Assembly (NCBI GenBank): GCA_047600605.1
Contig: JASGKK010000002.1
Span: 1 to 64,000 of the forward strand
Origin: CAYMZZ01 sp047600605
Lineage (GTDB): Bacteria; Bacteroidota; Bacteroidia; Chitinophagales; Chitinophagaceae
Length of the DNA stretch: 64,000 nt
Reading direction: 5' to 3'
The translations under genes were made by a program, and so were the position numbers. A model generated the notes under the pieces. It had not been told where the DNA came from. It saw nothing but the letters and a program-made list of their open reading frames with translations, and searched no databases. Positions 20,877-29,493 of this stretch are shown here, piece after piece (position 1 is the first letter of the stretch; each line of letters starts with the position of its first letter).

Positions 20877-21888
20877 GCGGTTTACTGCCTGTTTCCGGTT
20901 TGTAAAGACGGATCATGGCGCTGCTGCCTTCCGTACTTTCGAGGCTCGCTTCGAAGCGTTTTCCGCCTGCTTCCGCTACCATGTAAGATGTATTGGGAGG
21001 AATGGTGCCCAGGTTTTCTGCTACCATGATAAGTTCATTGCTGTTTTCAAGTCCGGCAATAGCCAGTTTTACCTTGTAAGCACTTCCTGTAAGGCGGATA
21101 TGACTGAATAACAGCTTACCATTCAGAAAGAGAGAAATAGAATCGCCGTCAATTTCCGCATTATCATAAAAACGCAGCTCAATAGAATCACCCATGAGCG
21201 GAATTTCTGTTACCAGTTTTTTGCTGCGGCTGCTGAATTTTTCTTCGATAGTGGGTTGTTTGTTGGGAACGACAATGGCAACCTGCTCCTTGCCGGGTAA
21301 TGAAATGACGGGAGCAGGTTGTACAGGTAGAGGAGCGGGATGGCTGACGACTACCGGGCTTATGGGCGGAGTGCCTGTCAGGTTCGAAATACTGTCAATT
21401 ATATAAGGATCATTGGCCCCGGCGGTATAATTGTCGATCACAAAATCCCAGTCGTCTTCAAATATGCGGTCATCTGTTTTTTCAAGGGCCACATCGCCAC
21501 GTGGACGTTCCGTGCTGCGGTCGGTGGCCTTGCCATCAAGAAACATTTTTGAGCCGCCCGGACAGTTAAAATCTGCGCTGGCCAGCAGGTTTGATTGTGC
21601 GGGCGAGGTACGGGCAGGTTTTTCTTCGAGTAGCTGGTCATCCCACCACACCGCCTGATTGCTGCCGGCAGCATAATATCCTTTGATACTGTACTTACGG
21701 AATCTGCCGGCCGATTCATAATAATAAGAAGTGCCCAGCAGGCTGTCGCCTTTCTGAATGATACGGACCTCTACCTTTTGCCGGTTGATGCGGCCCTTCC
21801 ATACTCCCGTGATCATTTGTGCCTGTTGGGTCAATGGATGCATAAGCAGCAAAAGCAGGAGGGCAGGGATGCGGGAAAATAATTTCAA
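20866..21888 (-). CDS. Secreted protein of unknown function, TTG start
   Basis: 340 residues. Translation has to begin with TTG at 21886-21888, because the signal peptide (Lys-Leu-Phe-Ser-Arg then a leucine-rich core ending Gln-Gln-Ala-Gln) starts directly there and the only other ATG is inside its hydrophobic core. The N-terminal domain (about 24-160) begins Ile-Thr-Gly-Val-Trp-Lys-Gly, like lipocalin-type secreted domains. A Pro-rich linker (about 175-205) follows, then a C-terminal beta-rich domain (about 225-330) with Asp-Ser-Ile-Glu-Leu-Arg-Phe-Tyr-Asp. No catalytic motif recognised. Divergent from the T9SS protein gene. Confidence 0.85.
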   Translation of the reverse strand: MKLFSRIPALLLLLLMHPLTQQAQMITGVWKGRINRQKVEVRIIQKGDSLLGTSYYYESAGRFRKYSIKGYYAAGSNQAVWWDDQLLEEKPARTSPAQSNLLASADFNCPGGSKMFLDGKATDRSTERPRGDVALEKTDDRIFEDDWDFVIDNYTAGANDPYIIDSISNLTGTPPISPVVVSHPAPLPVQPAPVISLPGKEQVAIVVPNKQPTIEEKFSSRSKKLVTEIPLMGDSIELRFYDNAEIDGDSISLFLNGKLLFSHIRLTGSAYKVKLAIAGLENSNELIMVAENLGTIPPNTSYMVAEAGGKRFEASLESTEGSSAMIRLYKPETGSKPLKE

Positions 21889-22140
21889 CAGATTGATTTT
21901 AAGTTAGAAGTGACCTTGTGACAATAAAACGGATTGGGTGAATTGATAGTATGTGACCGATGGCATCACCCCGCAAAAAAACGCAAGTCTGCGAAGTGGC
22001 TTTGCATTGATATACTTACACTTAGAGGGCAAGAAAAAAAGCTTTTAAAAATTGTGGTAAAAGAAAAATTAAATATCTTCCACTACCGATTCTCCTCTGG
22101 ACAACCAAAACACACTAGAACTATCACACAAATACTGCTT

Positions 22141-25100
22141 ATGAGAAAGATCTACTTTCCATTTCTTCTCGCATTTTCCTTATTGACATGTTTGGGTACG
22201 CTGGCTCAGACCACAATTACGATACCTCCAGCCAATACCAATTCAGGAAGTTCCCGGGTACCGCTTGGTACTTATTGGGGGTATGAGCGTGCTGCCATGA
22301 TCTTTACTCCTGCAGAAGTTGCTGCAGTAGGACAGATACAGCGTGTGGCTTTTTATTTTGATGGTCTTACGTCTGCCGGTAATATGGTGAACCTGACCAT
22401 CTACATGAAAACCCGCAGCACGTTGTTTACAGCTACTTCCACCTATGCCACAGAGACAACCGGTGCTACGATCGTATATGGACCTGCCACATTGAATGCA
22501 TCAACACTTACTGCAGGGCAGTGGAATACGATCACACTCAGTACACCGTTTACCTATAGCGGCACCGATAATCTGGAAGTGATAGTAGAAACAAATGCCG
22601 GAGGAACTGGTAACGAGGGGGAAACGGCTAAAGCAATTCGTGCTACTACTCAACCCAGCAATCAATATTCGCAATACTGGGCAGCAGACAACTCCGCTCC
22701 AACAACGGCAGGTACATTGCTGACCTTTCGTCCAAATATTCAGCTGACCATTCAGGAGCCACCTTGCGTGCCCGGGTCACTTAGTGGCGGTACCATTCAA
22801 TCCACCACACTCGCCTCCTGCGCAGGAGCCAGTTTTACGCTTAGTATAAATGGTGCCAGTGTAGGTGATGGTCTCACCTATCAATGGCAATCATCGCCTG
22901 ACAACAGTACCTGGACAGATATCCCGTCTGCAACAGGCATGACTTTCACCACAACACAAAATGCAAATACATACTATCGTCGCAAAATGACCTGTGCCGG
23001 TACAGATGCTTTCTCAACCGAAGTACAGGTAACTGCAATTCCTGCACTCACGTTACCCGTTACAGAAGATTTTACCAGCACCACATTCCCGCCATCCTGC
23101 TGGGTTACCAGCAATAATACCTATACTTACCGCAGTGGGGTAAGTGGATATGGTACTGGCCTGGGCTCGGTTAAATTCGATTTTTACAGTACTTCTGCAA
23201 CGATGGATTTTGTAACACCGCTTTTTGCTGCAGTGCCAGCCGACTACCGGCTCACCTTTGATCATGCCTATGCTACCTATCTGGGAGAAAATGATCAGTT
23301 GAGAATTTTGTACTCAACCGATGGCGGGGTTACCTTCATTGCTCTTACAACCTATGCCGGTGGTAGTTCTGGTCCTCTTAATACTGCTGGTGGCACTACC
23401 AGTGCATTTACACCCACAGCGGCGCAATGGAACAGTAAGGCGCTGGCACTTCCTGTAGGTACAAACCGCCTTATGTTCAGGGGTATATCCGCATTTGGTA
23501 ATAACCTGTATGTAGATAATATTAAGATAGCGGAAACACCGCCCTGTCTGCCTCCCACAGATCTGGTAGCTATTCCTGTAACCCCCACTTCAGAAGCTCT
23601 GAGCTGGACGGCTTCTACAAGTAACCCGGGCAATGGGTATGAATGGGAAGTGCGCACTTCCGGCGCCGCTGGCAGTGGCGCTACAGGCAGAGCTGCCAAT
23701 GGCGCAACAGCTGCCGGCGTGGTTACTGCTAGTGCCACGGGCCTCAGTGCAGCTACCTCATACAGCCTGTATGTAAGATCTTATTGCAGTGTAGGTCTGT
23801 ATAGTGAATGGACACTGGCTAAAACGTTTACTACTATATGTACACCTACCAATGTACCATATGCAGAAAACTTTGATGCAGCTGTAAGCCCCAATTTCCC
23901 TGATTGTATAGTGACACAGGATATGAATGGAGGTGGCAAATGGAATATGTATTATGACGGTGATGTGCCTGCATCTACACAACCCAACAGTATTTATTAC
24001 GCATACGATGCGAGTGTGCCGGGTGATGACTGGTTCTTCCTGCGTGGACTTAACCTCGTAGCAGGAAAAACATACACACTCAACTTTGTATACAAAGCAT
24101 CGGATGGTCCTGATTTTGTAGAGAACCTGGAAGTAAAATATGGAGCGGCTCCCAATGCAGCTTCCATGACCAGTGCACCTCTCTTCCGCGAAACGGCTAT
24201 TGCTACCAATATAGATGGTCCGTTTACACAGGCGTCTGTTTCATTTACCGTACCGGCAAATGGGGTATATTATTTCGGTTTCCACGCATTCTCGGATGCA
24301 GATCAGGCCTTCCTGCTGATTGATGATATCAGCGTGGAATCATGCCCCACGCCTACCAACGTAACCGCATTGAGCTCGCTGCCTACTACAGCACAGGTGT
24401 TCTTTACCTCTGCCGGCAGCAACTTTGTAGTGGAATACGGACCTGTGGGATTTGTACCAGGTACCGGCGCTACAGCAGGTGGCGGTACAGTAGTAACCGG
24501 TACGGCATCACCTATCAGTATTTCAGGCCTTACTGCCAATACACTGTATGATATATATGTACGTCAAAACTGTTCTGCTGCCTCCGAATTCAGCATGAAT
24601 GCAAAAGTGACCGTACGTACACAATGTAATCCGGTGAACGTGCCATATCTGCAGGACTTTACCGGTGTATTCGTACCAGACATACCGGCCTGTACTTCTG
24701 TTCAGGACATAAATGGTACGCCTACCTGGAGCACCTTTACGCCCAATCCGGCCTGGGGCTTCAATGGTACTACCCTGCGCTACCTGTATGATGCCGCCAA
24801 ACCCGGCAATGACTGGTTTTACATCCAGGGTGTAAATCTGCAGGCAGGTAAGCAATATGAACTGTCGTATAAATATGGACCTACAGATCCGCTTTATCCC
24901 GAAAGCATGAAAGTAGCAATCGGTACAGCGGCCGAAGCAGGTTCAATGACAACGACCCTCGCAGATTATCCAAACATCGTTGCCAATGCGCAGGCTCCGT
25001 TTGCCAAACTGGATCGCATCCTGTTTACCGTACCGGCCAATGGTGCCTATTATGTAGGCTTCCAGGCTTATTCACAGCCTGATCAGTTTACATTGTATCT

Positions 25101-26757
25101 GGATAGCATTGTAGTACGTGAAGTGCCGGTTGTGGACGTTGGTATCACCAACGTGACCAATGCGCCCAGCTGTCCTGCCAGCAACTATGCACTGAATACC
25201 ACGCTGCATAACTATAACCTGGTGCCCATCGATTTTGCTGCAACTCCTGTGACCGTTACGGCTACTGTATCTGGTACAGCAGCAGGTACCGTTAGCACTA
25301 CGGTAAATAGCGGTACGCTGGCTGCCGGTGGTAACCTTGCCGTTAGTCTTCCCGCATTCACCTTTGCCCAGGGCGTATATACACTTGAAGTAACAACCAG
25401 CTCACCCGATGACGGTGTAGCCAGCAATGATAAGATCACTCAATTGCAGGTGGTGAATGGCAGCCCCGCAGCACCCATATTCACACCAGCCAATCCGCAG
25501 GTGTGCGCAGGTGGTACAGTGCAGGTAAGTACGCAGTTCACCGCTGCTGCACCAGCACCCACAACCATGCCGGCTGTTACTACCGGTACTATCAGCGTAA
25601 GCATTCCCGATAATACTCCGGCAGGTGTTACCAATACACTGAGCGTATCAGGTGTGCCTGCTACTGCAGTACTCACGGGCATCAGTGTTACATTGAATGC
25701 GACACATACCTGGAACTCCGATCTGTCATTCAACCTGCGTGCACCCAATGGTAAAATCCTTAATCTGGTGAATGGTAAAGGTGGCAGTGGCGATGGATTC
25801 ACTAATGCAATTATCAGTTCTACAGGCACAGCATCACTGCCCACAGCCGCAACAACACCTGTTACCGGCACATTTGCCGCTGATGCAGCATTAGGTGCAG
25901 GCGCCACAGGCTTTGTATCAAATGCCAGCAGCTTTGCTGATTTGTACAATGTAGGCAATGGCAACTGGACACTCGCTGTACGCGATGGCGCACTTGGTGA
26001 TGCAGGCGCACTTACCGGATGGTCTATTACACTCACGTATGGCCAACCCAACCCGGTTGTTACCTGGTCGCCTGTAACAGGACTTTATACCAATGCGGCG
26101 GCAACTACAGCTTATCAGCCCAATGCCAATGCAGCTTCTGTATACGTGAAGCCAGCAGGTACCTCTACCTATACAGTGACCAGCACCAGCCAGTTTGGCT
26201 GTACAACTACCAGCAACGTAACCGTAACGGTTAATGCCAATCCTGTTATTAACCTGGCAACATTGCCCAGCCGAATCTGCCTCAGCGATACACTGGTACC
26301 GCTGTCAGCTACACCGGTGGGAGGTACATGGTCAGGTATCGGTGTATCAGGCAGCAACCTGGTACCACCTGCAGCATCAATAGGTACTTATCCGCTTACG
26401 TATAGCTATACCAATGCCGCTGGTTGTACCAGCACTGCCAGCACACTGGCTAAGATCGAAGACTGTCCGGAACGCCGCCGTCTGTTGCGCGATGATGCAG
26501 TACTGCTGTATCCCAATCCCAACAACGGTCAGTTCAGAATCCGGGTTAACAGTACTTTGTACAATAAGCTCGTGATGACAGTGTATACAACAGGTGGTCA
26601 CGTAGCCCGCAAGCAGCAGTTTACCGGACTCAACTATGGCCGTGAACTGAATATAGATCTTACCTCTCTGCCCGGCGGAACATACATGGTACAGTTCTAT
26701 TATGAAGGTGGACCGCGAACCTCCGAGAAGACCTTTACTGTTGTCGTAGGCAGGTAA
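22141..26757 (+). CDS. Large secreted multidomain protein with type IX secretion sorting domain
   Basis: 1538 residues, exported to the cell surface or medium through Sec and then T9SS. Signal peptide 1-23 (Arg-Lys, hydrophobic core, Thr-Leu-Ala-Gln). Rough layout: beta domain 24-205; Ig/PKD-like 209-300; three MAM/cleaved-adhesin-like domains (303-470, 571-735, 830-1000), each with an aromatic-rich Asp-Asn-Ile or Asp-Ser-Ile end; two fibronectin III domains (472-564, 735-827); a CARDB-like domain (1000-1107); a proprotein-convertase P domain (about 1150-1300, Asn-Ser-Asp-Leu-Ser-Phe-Asn-Leu); an Ig-like stretch; and the T9SS domain (1454-1538, starting Tyr-Pro-Asn-Pro). Likely adhesion or carbohydrate binding; no enzyme core seen. 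ATG 22141 chosen because the signal peptide begins there; the open frame extends 69 codons upstream. A terminator follows. Confidence 0.92.
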   Translation: MRKIYFPFLLAFSLLTCLGTLAQTTITIPPANTNSGSSRVPLGTYWGYERAAMIFTPAEVAAVGQIQRVAFYFDGLTSAGNMVNLTIYMKTRSTLFTATSTYATETTGATIVYGPATLNASTLTAGQWNTITLSTPFTYSGTDNLEVIVETNAGGTGNEGETAKAIRATTQPSNQYSQYWAADNSAPTTAGTLLTFRPNIQLTIQEPPCVPGSLSGGTIQSTTLASCAGASFTLSINGASVGDGLTYQWQSSPDNSTWTDIPSATGMTFTTTQNANTYYRRKMTCAGTDAFSTEVQVTAIPALTLPVTEDFTSTTFPPSCWVTSNNTYTYRSGVSGYGTGLGSVKFDFYSTSATMDFVTPLFAAVPADYRLTFDHAYATYLGENDQLRILYSTDGGVTFIALTTYAGGSSGPLNTAGGTTSAFTPTAAQWNSKALALPVGTNRLMFRGISAFGNNLYVDNIKIAETPPCLPPTDLVAIPVTPTSEALSWTASTSNPGNGYEWEVRTSGAAGSGATGRAANGATAAGVVTASATGLSAATSYSLYVRSYCSVGLYSEWTLAKTFTTICTPTNVPYAENFDAAVSPNFPDCIVTQDMNGGGKWNMYYDGDVPASTQPNSIYYAYDASVPGDDWFFLRGLNLVAGKTYTLNFVYKASDGPDFVENLEVKYGAAPNAASMTSAPLFRETAIATNIDGPFTQASVSFTVPANGVYYFGFHAFSDADQAFLLIDDISVESCPTPTNVTALSSLPTTAQVFFTSAGSNFVVEYGPVGFVPGTGATAGGGTVVTGTASPISISGLTANTLYDIYVRQNCSAASEFSMNAKVTVRTQCNPVNVPYLQDFTGVFVPDIPACTSVQDINGTPTWSTFTPNPAWGFNGTTLRYLYDAAKPGNDWFYIQGVNLQAGKQYELSYKYGPTDPLYPESMKVAIGTAAEAGSMTTTLADYPNIVANAQAPFAKLDRILFTVPANGAYYVGFQAYSQPDQFTLYLDSIVVREVPVVDVGITNVTNAPSCPASNYALNTTLHNYNLVPIDFAATPVTVTATVSGTAAGTVSTTVNSGTLAAGGNLAVSLPAFTFAQGVYTLEVTTSSPDDGVASNDKITQLQVVNGSPAAPIFTPANPQVCAGGTVQVSTQFTAAAPAPTTMPAVTTGTISVSIPDNTPAGVTNTLSVSGVPATAVLTGISVTLNATHTWNSDLSFNLRAPNGKILNLVNGKGGSGDGFTNAIISSTGTASLPTAATTPVTGTFAADAALGAGATGFVSNASSFADLYNVGNGNWTLAVRDGALGDAGALTGWSITLTYGQPNPVVTWSPVTGLYTNAAATTAYQPNANAASVYVKPAGTSTYTVTSTSQFGCTTTSNVTVTVNANPVINLATLPSRICLSDTLVPLSATPVGGTWSGIGVSGSNLVPPAASIGTYPLTYSYTNAAGCTSTASTLAKIEDCPERRRLLRDDAVLLYPNPNNGQFRIRVNSTLYNKLVMTVYTTGGHVARKQQFTGLNYGRELNIDLTSLPGGTYMVQFYYEGGPRTSEKTFTVVVGR

Positions 26758-26781
26758 GCATTTTATCTTCAGTTGATATTA

Positions 26782-26812
26782 CTCCGGCTGTCACTGGCAG
26801 CCGGAGTTTTTT
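26782..26812 (+). terminator. Intrinsic terminator after the T9SS protein gene
   Basis: 9-bp stem CTCCGGCTG / CAGCCGGAG with a 7-nt loop and a run of six Ts, 24 nt after the stop codon. Confidence 0.9.
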
Positions 26813-26827
26813 ATTAAGGTATGAGAT

Positions 26828-26913
26828 AAAAGGTAAAGGGTAGAAGGTAAAAGGTAAAAGGTATGCTGAAATTAAAAGTCCCTTAGCCTTTCGCCTTCTA
26901 CCCTTTACCTTTT
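26828..26913. repeat. Intergenic inverted element, AAAGGTAAAGGGTAGAAGG word (element D)
   Basis: A 20-nt arm at 26828-26847 is exactly reverse-complementary to 26894-26913. The arm word is a degenerate tandem of GGTAAA/GGTAGA, and further copies (AAGGTAAAAGG) extend inwards. A partial right-hand arm of the same word recurs at about 58338-58370. It occupies the gap between the terminator and the next gene. Confidence 0.85.
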
Positions 26914-26930
26914 CCCCCTACCTTCGGCAG

Positions 26931-27631
26931 ATGGAAGTGCTGCATCTGACCGAATTGCTCCATGCCTGTAAAATAGTACCGGCTGCGGTAATGCCTTTTG
27001 ATACAGACAAAGACCGGCTGGTGGAAATGAATTTTACAGCCGATAATGCATCACTGCATACAACCATCCTGGAAGATACCGGTCTGTTTAGCCAGTATGT
27101 GCAGTCTGAATTGAATAAGGCTGGTGCACGGTATGGTATTGGTGGTTACAACGAGCATCGTACAATCTATGTACGGAGCCAGTTATTTGACAGCGCTATT
27201 GCCATTGAAGAGCCCCGGCGGTTACATCTGGGTGTTGATATATGGGGCCGGCACTTACGCCGGTAATGGCACCGCTGCCTGGTAAGGTGCATAGCAGAGG
27301 TATTCACAACGATCGCGGCAACTACGGCGCCGTACTGATATTGCAGCATAAGCTCGGCGCTTTTGAATTTTATACACTCTATGGCCATCTGAGTACAGCC
27401 AGTGCAGAAAATAAATATGATGGGCAATCCGTGGTAGCCGGAGAAATGATCGGTGAGCTGGGGTCTCCGGCCGAGAACGGCGACTGGCCACCACACCTGC
27501 ATTTTCAGGTCATACACGATATGCAGGGATCTAAAGGAGATTATCCCGGAGTATGCAGGTTTTCGGAAAGGGATAAATGGCTGCTCAACTGCCCCGACCC
27601 GGCCCCGCTGCTGACACCGTTGTTGTCGTAA
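26931..27631 (+). pseudogene. M23 (LytM-type) peptidase with a one-base frameshift
   Basis: Zinc endopeptidase of the kind that cuts peptidoglycan cross-links or serves as a cell-wall binding factor. The first part ends in His-Leu-Gly-Val-Asp-Ile-Trp-Gly (first two zinc ligands, His and Asp). The second part continues in another frame as Gly-Pro-Ala-Leu-Thr-Pro-Val, with Tyr-Gly-His-Leu and the final His-Leu-His-Phe-Gln-Val motif. The span is one base short of a 233-residue frame, and adding one G in the G run near 27245-27248 restores it. A homopolymer sequencing error is the simplest reading; a real loss of function is possible. No signal peptide at the ATG. TACCTTCG ends 4 nt before the ATG. 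Confidence 0.85.
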
Positions 27632-27638
27632 ACAATAC

Positions 27639-27929
27639 CTACTCCGGTAGTAATATTTTTACCAGCAATTGCCATTCCTCTTCAAGACTGATGTCGGGCC
27701 GGCGGGTGCCGGCACGCTGGTACCAGTAATCGGCATTGAAACGATCTCCTTCTTTCCGGTGCAGATAGGCATGAAGGCGTGCAGAAAAACGATCCTCTTC
27801 ATCCTGGATCAGGGCATGTGCCTCTTCCCAGTGACCCTGTGCGTCGTGCCAAAGTGATTGAAGATGCAGGGCAAGCCCTGCCGGGACAGTGTGCTGCTGC
27901 AATGAATTAATAAAATCAGTATAGGTCAT
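27639..27929 (-). CDS. Small conserved protein of unknown function
   Basis: 96 residues from the ATG at 27927-27929; the frame is open a further 30 codons upstream but crosses the hairpin at 27938-27961, so the shorter form is preferred. Almost all helical, with Leu-Trp-His-Asp-Ala-x-Gly-His-Trp-Glu-Ala-Ala-His-like spacing and a Tyr-Leu-His-Arg-Lys-Glu-Gly-Asp-x-x-Asn-Ala-x-Tyr-Trp-Tyr block that looks like a single TPR-like helix pair. I recall similar small proteins in Bacteroidota without a known role. Convergent with the M23 gene. Confidence 0.75.
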   Translation of the reverse strand: MTYTDFINSLQQHTVPAGLALHLQSLWHDAQGHWEEAHALIQDEEDRFSARLHAYLHRKEGDRFNADYWYQRAGTRRPDISLEEEWQLLVKILLPE

Positions 27930-27937
27930 AACAAAAG

Positions 27938-27961
27938 GGCGGAGCCAAATCTGGCTCCGCC
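27938..27961 (-). terminator. Hairpin terminator after the NmrA-like gene
   Basis: Perfect 10-bp stem GGCGGAGCCA / TGGCTCCGCC with a 4-nt loop, 33 nt beyond the NmrA-like stop on the minus strand, followed there by CCCTTTTG. Confidence 0.85.
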
Positions 27962-27993
27962 GTAAAATTAATAGTCTTCCATAAGTATCAAAC

Positions 27994-28884
27994 CTATTCT
28001 GCCCGATAGGCAGCTGCAAATTCTTTTACAAAGCTGCCCAGCCGGGTAGGAGCGAGTGCGGGGCGGTTGATCCAATAGTCTTCCGTCATCTTACCACTGC
28101 CCAGTGCTTCGTTCATTTCAGCATAGTTGCGGGCAATTTCAAGAGGCAATCCCGCACCTGTCATGCCCTGCACCGCCTGATCGGTCGTGAAGGCAACCCA
28201 GGGCAGGTCGGGTTTACCTATTGCCTGACCAATAGTGCTCGCAATCTGCTGTGTACCCGTTTCGTCACTGGCAATATAGCGGATACCGTGTCCTGTAAAG
28301 GAAAGCTTCAGCAGTTCCTCTGCAGCCACCGCCGCAATATCAGCCGGATGTACGATGGGGAAACGGCCGTCTGGCAATGAAAAATTCGCCCCGATAATAC
28401 CAGCCTGCCTGATGAGTGAAATATTGGCGAGCAGGTTATGATAAAAATAAGCAGGACGCAGGTGAAGGATGTTGACGTCGGTCAGTTTGTTGAGCGCATT
28501 TTCGACCAGGTATAATCCACTTACCGGACCTACACCATCGGGCAGGTGAGCGCCAATACTCGACAGGTTTACCACATATTTAATACCTGCCGCTTTTATA
28601 GCCCGGGCATATTTTTCACCAATAACACCAATCTCGGCTTTCCAGTTGTTTGGGTTATGCATCGGGGGAACCATCGTGTAGACGGCATCGGCACCTTTAA
28701 ATGTCTCCTGCAAAAATGCTTCATCCTCCAATGAGCCGATTGCCGCTGTAGCGCCGGCACCGGTCAGTGCCGTCAGGTTTTGGGCATTACGGCCCACTAC
28801 GGTTACCTGGTGACCTGCTTTAAGCAGTGTTAAAGCAAGCGGTTTCGAGATGTGGCCAGCGCCACCGGTAATTACATATTTCAT
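27994..28884 (-). CDS. NmrA-like NAD(P)-binding oxidoreductase
   Basis: 296 residues, atypical short-chain dehydrogenase of the NmrA/quinone-oxidoreductase-like group. A Rossmann glycine motif is at the very N-terminus (Thr-Gly-Gly-Ala-Gly-His-Ile-Ser, residues 6-13), which fixes the ATG at 28882-28884; the reading frame continues upstream through the operator. Asn-Leu-Ser-Ser-Ile-Gly follows the fourth strand. The classical Tyr-x-x-x-Lys pair is not evident, as in many NmrA-type proteins. Such proteins act as redox sensors or quinone/enal reductases; the substrate is unknown. It lies 47 nt after marR on the same strand, with the marR-type palindrome in the gap, so it is the probable target of that regulator. 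Confidence 0.88.
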   Translation of the reverse strand: MKYVITGGAGHISKPLALTLLKAGHQVTVVGRNAQNLTALTGAGATAAIGSLEDEAFLQETFKGADAVYTMVPPMHNPNNWKAEIGVIGEKYARAIKAAGIKYVVNLSSIGAHLPDGVGPVSGLYLVENALNKLTDVNILHLRPAYFYHNLLANISLIRQAGIIGANFSLPDGRFPIVHPADIAAVAAEELLKLSFTGHGIRYIASDETGTQQIASTIGQAIGKPDLPWVAFTTDQAVQGMTGAGLPLEIARNYAEMNEALGSGKMTEDYWINRPALAPTRLGSFVKEFAAAYRAE

Positions 28885-28900
28885 GTCTTGTTGTTTTAAT

Positions 28901-28916
28901 ATTTGTATATACAAAT
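28901..28916. promoter_or_regulatory. Palindromic operator before the NmrA-like gene
   Basis: ATTTGTATATACAAAT, a perfect 16-bp palindrome between marR and the NmrA-like gene. The identical word lies in the marR promoter at 29383-29398 and I noticed it nowhere else in the window. Probable MarR binding site. Confidence 0.8.
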
Positions 28917-28931
28917 GAATGGATAAAAAAA

Positions 28932-29360
28932 TCAAGGAGTAAGTTTATCGGCAATTTTTGCCATACCGAATACCAGTTTGGTGTTTTCTTCTTTGCCAAG
29001 TAGTTCCATACACCTGGCAGAAAATTCGGCTACACTCTCTTGCATTTTAGGAAGCAGTGTTTTGGCCTTATTTGTTGGGAAAACAGCGGTAGTCTTACCT
29101 TCTGTGATCCGTTGTACCAGTTTCATACTTTCCAGTTTTTCCAGGAGACGGGTAATCGTACTGGGTTGCAACTGTAGTTGACGGGCCAGGGCGCCAGCCT
29201 GAATACCGGGCTCTTCCAGAGTCAGCAACAGCAGATAACCATGACTGGGCGAAATACCCACGCGGCTCCAGCTTTCCTGTGCCAGCTTTTCCGTCTTACG
29301 CGCCAGGGCATTAGACGTAAAATATAGACATTGTGCAAAACGACTGTTGGCCGTACTCAT
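28932..29360 (-). CDS. MarR family transcriptional regulator
   Basis: 142 residues, winged-helix repressor of the MarR family, usually released from DNA by phenolic or oxidising ligands. The wing-helix core is at about residues 40-105 (Leu-Ala-Arg-Gln-Leu-Gln-Leu-Gln-Pro-Ser-Thr-Ile-Thr-Arg-Leu, recognition helix). Cys11 and Cys119 could be redox-active, but this is speculative. ATG at 29358-29360 is chosen because TATCTTTG (29365-29372) ends 4 nt before it; the longer open frame has no family similarity upstream. Two copies of a perfect palindrome flank the gene, one over its own promoter and one before the NmrA-like gene, which points to autoregulation. Confidence 0.9.
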   Translation of the reverse strand: MSTANSRFAQCLYFTSNALARKTEKLAQESWSRVGISPSHGYLLLLTLEEPGIQAGALARQLQLQPSTITRLLEKLESMKLVQRITEGKTTAVFPTNKAKTLLPKMQESVAEFSARCMELLGKEENTKLVFGMAKIADKLTP

Positions 29361-29364
29361 GCTG

Positions 29365-29398
29365 CAAAGATAAATGTATTTTATTTGTATATACAAAT
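29365..29398 (-). promoter_or_regulatory. marR promoter with overlapping palindromic operator
   Basis: On the minus strand, TTTG (29394-29397) is followed after 21 nt by TATCTTTG (29365-29372), a good Bacteroidota -33/-7 pair. The -33 box is part of the palindrome ATTTGTATATACAAAT at 29383-29398 (18 bp counting the flanking T/A), so a bound repressor would block sigma-factor contact. The -7 box ends 4 nt before ATG. Confidence 0.8.
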
Positions 29399-29493
29399 AT
29401 TGTTTTCCCAAAATTTTGTGAACTCCTGTGTCAGGTTGAGGGCAGGTTTGATTTTTTTAGGCAATAAGCCAGCCTGTTGCCTAATTTTACAGC

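Larger units (their letters stand above)
13066..26083. repeat. Right arm of the giant inverted duplication (clean copy)
   Basis: Reverse complement of 1-13023. All genes except the MFS gene at the fold are intact here. The sequence continues without a break into unique DNA at 26084 inside the same 1538-residue gene, so this arm is the one connected to the rest of the chromosome and is probably the true locus. Confidence 0.97.

Noticed and set aside
1..26083. The inverted duplication as a mobile composite element
   Set aside because: No transposase, integrase, terminal target duplications or attachment sites; the genes are housekeeping.
28885..28935. Upstream extension of the NmrA-like protein to the longer open frame
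   Set aside because: It would begin before the Rossmann motif in a non-conserved stretch and would be encoded through the operator palindrome.
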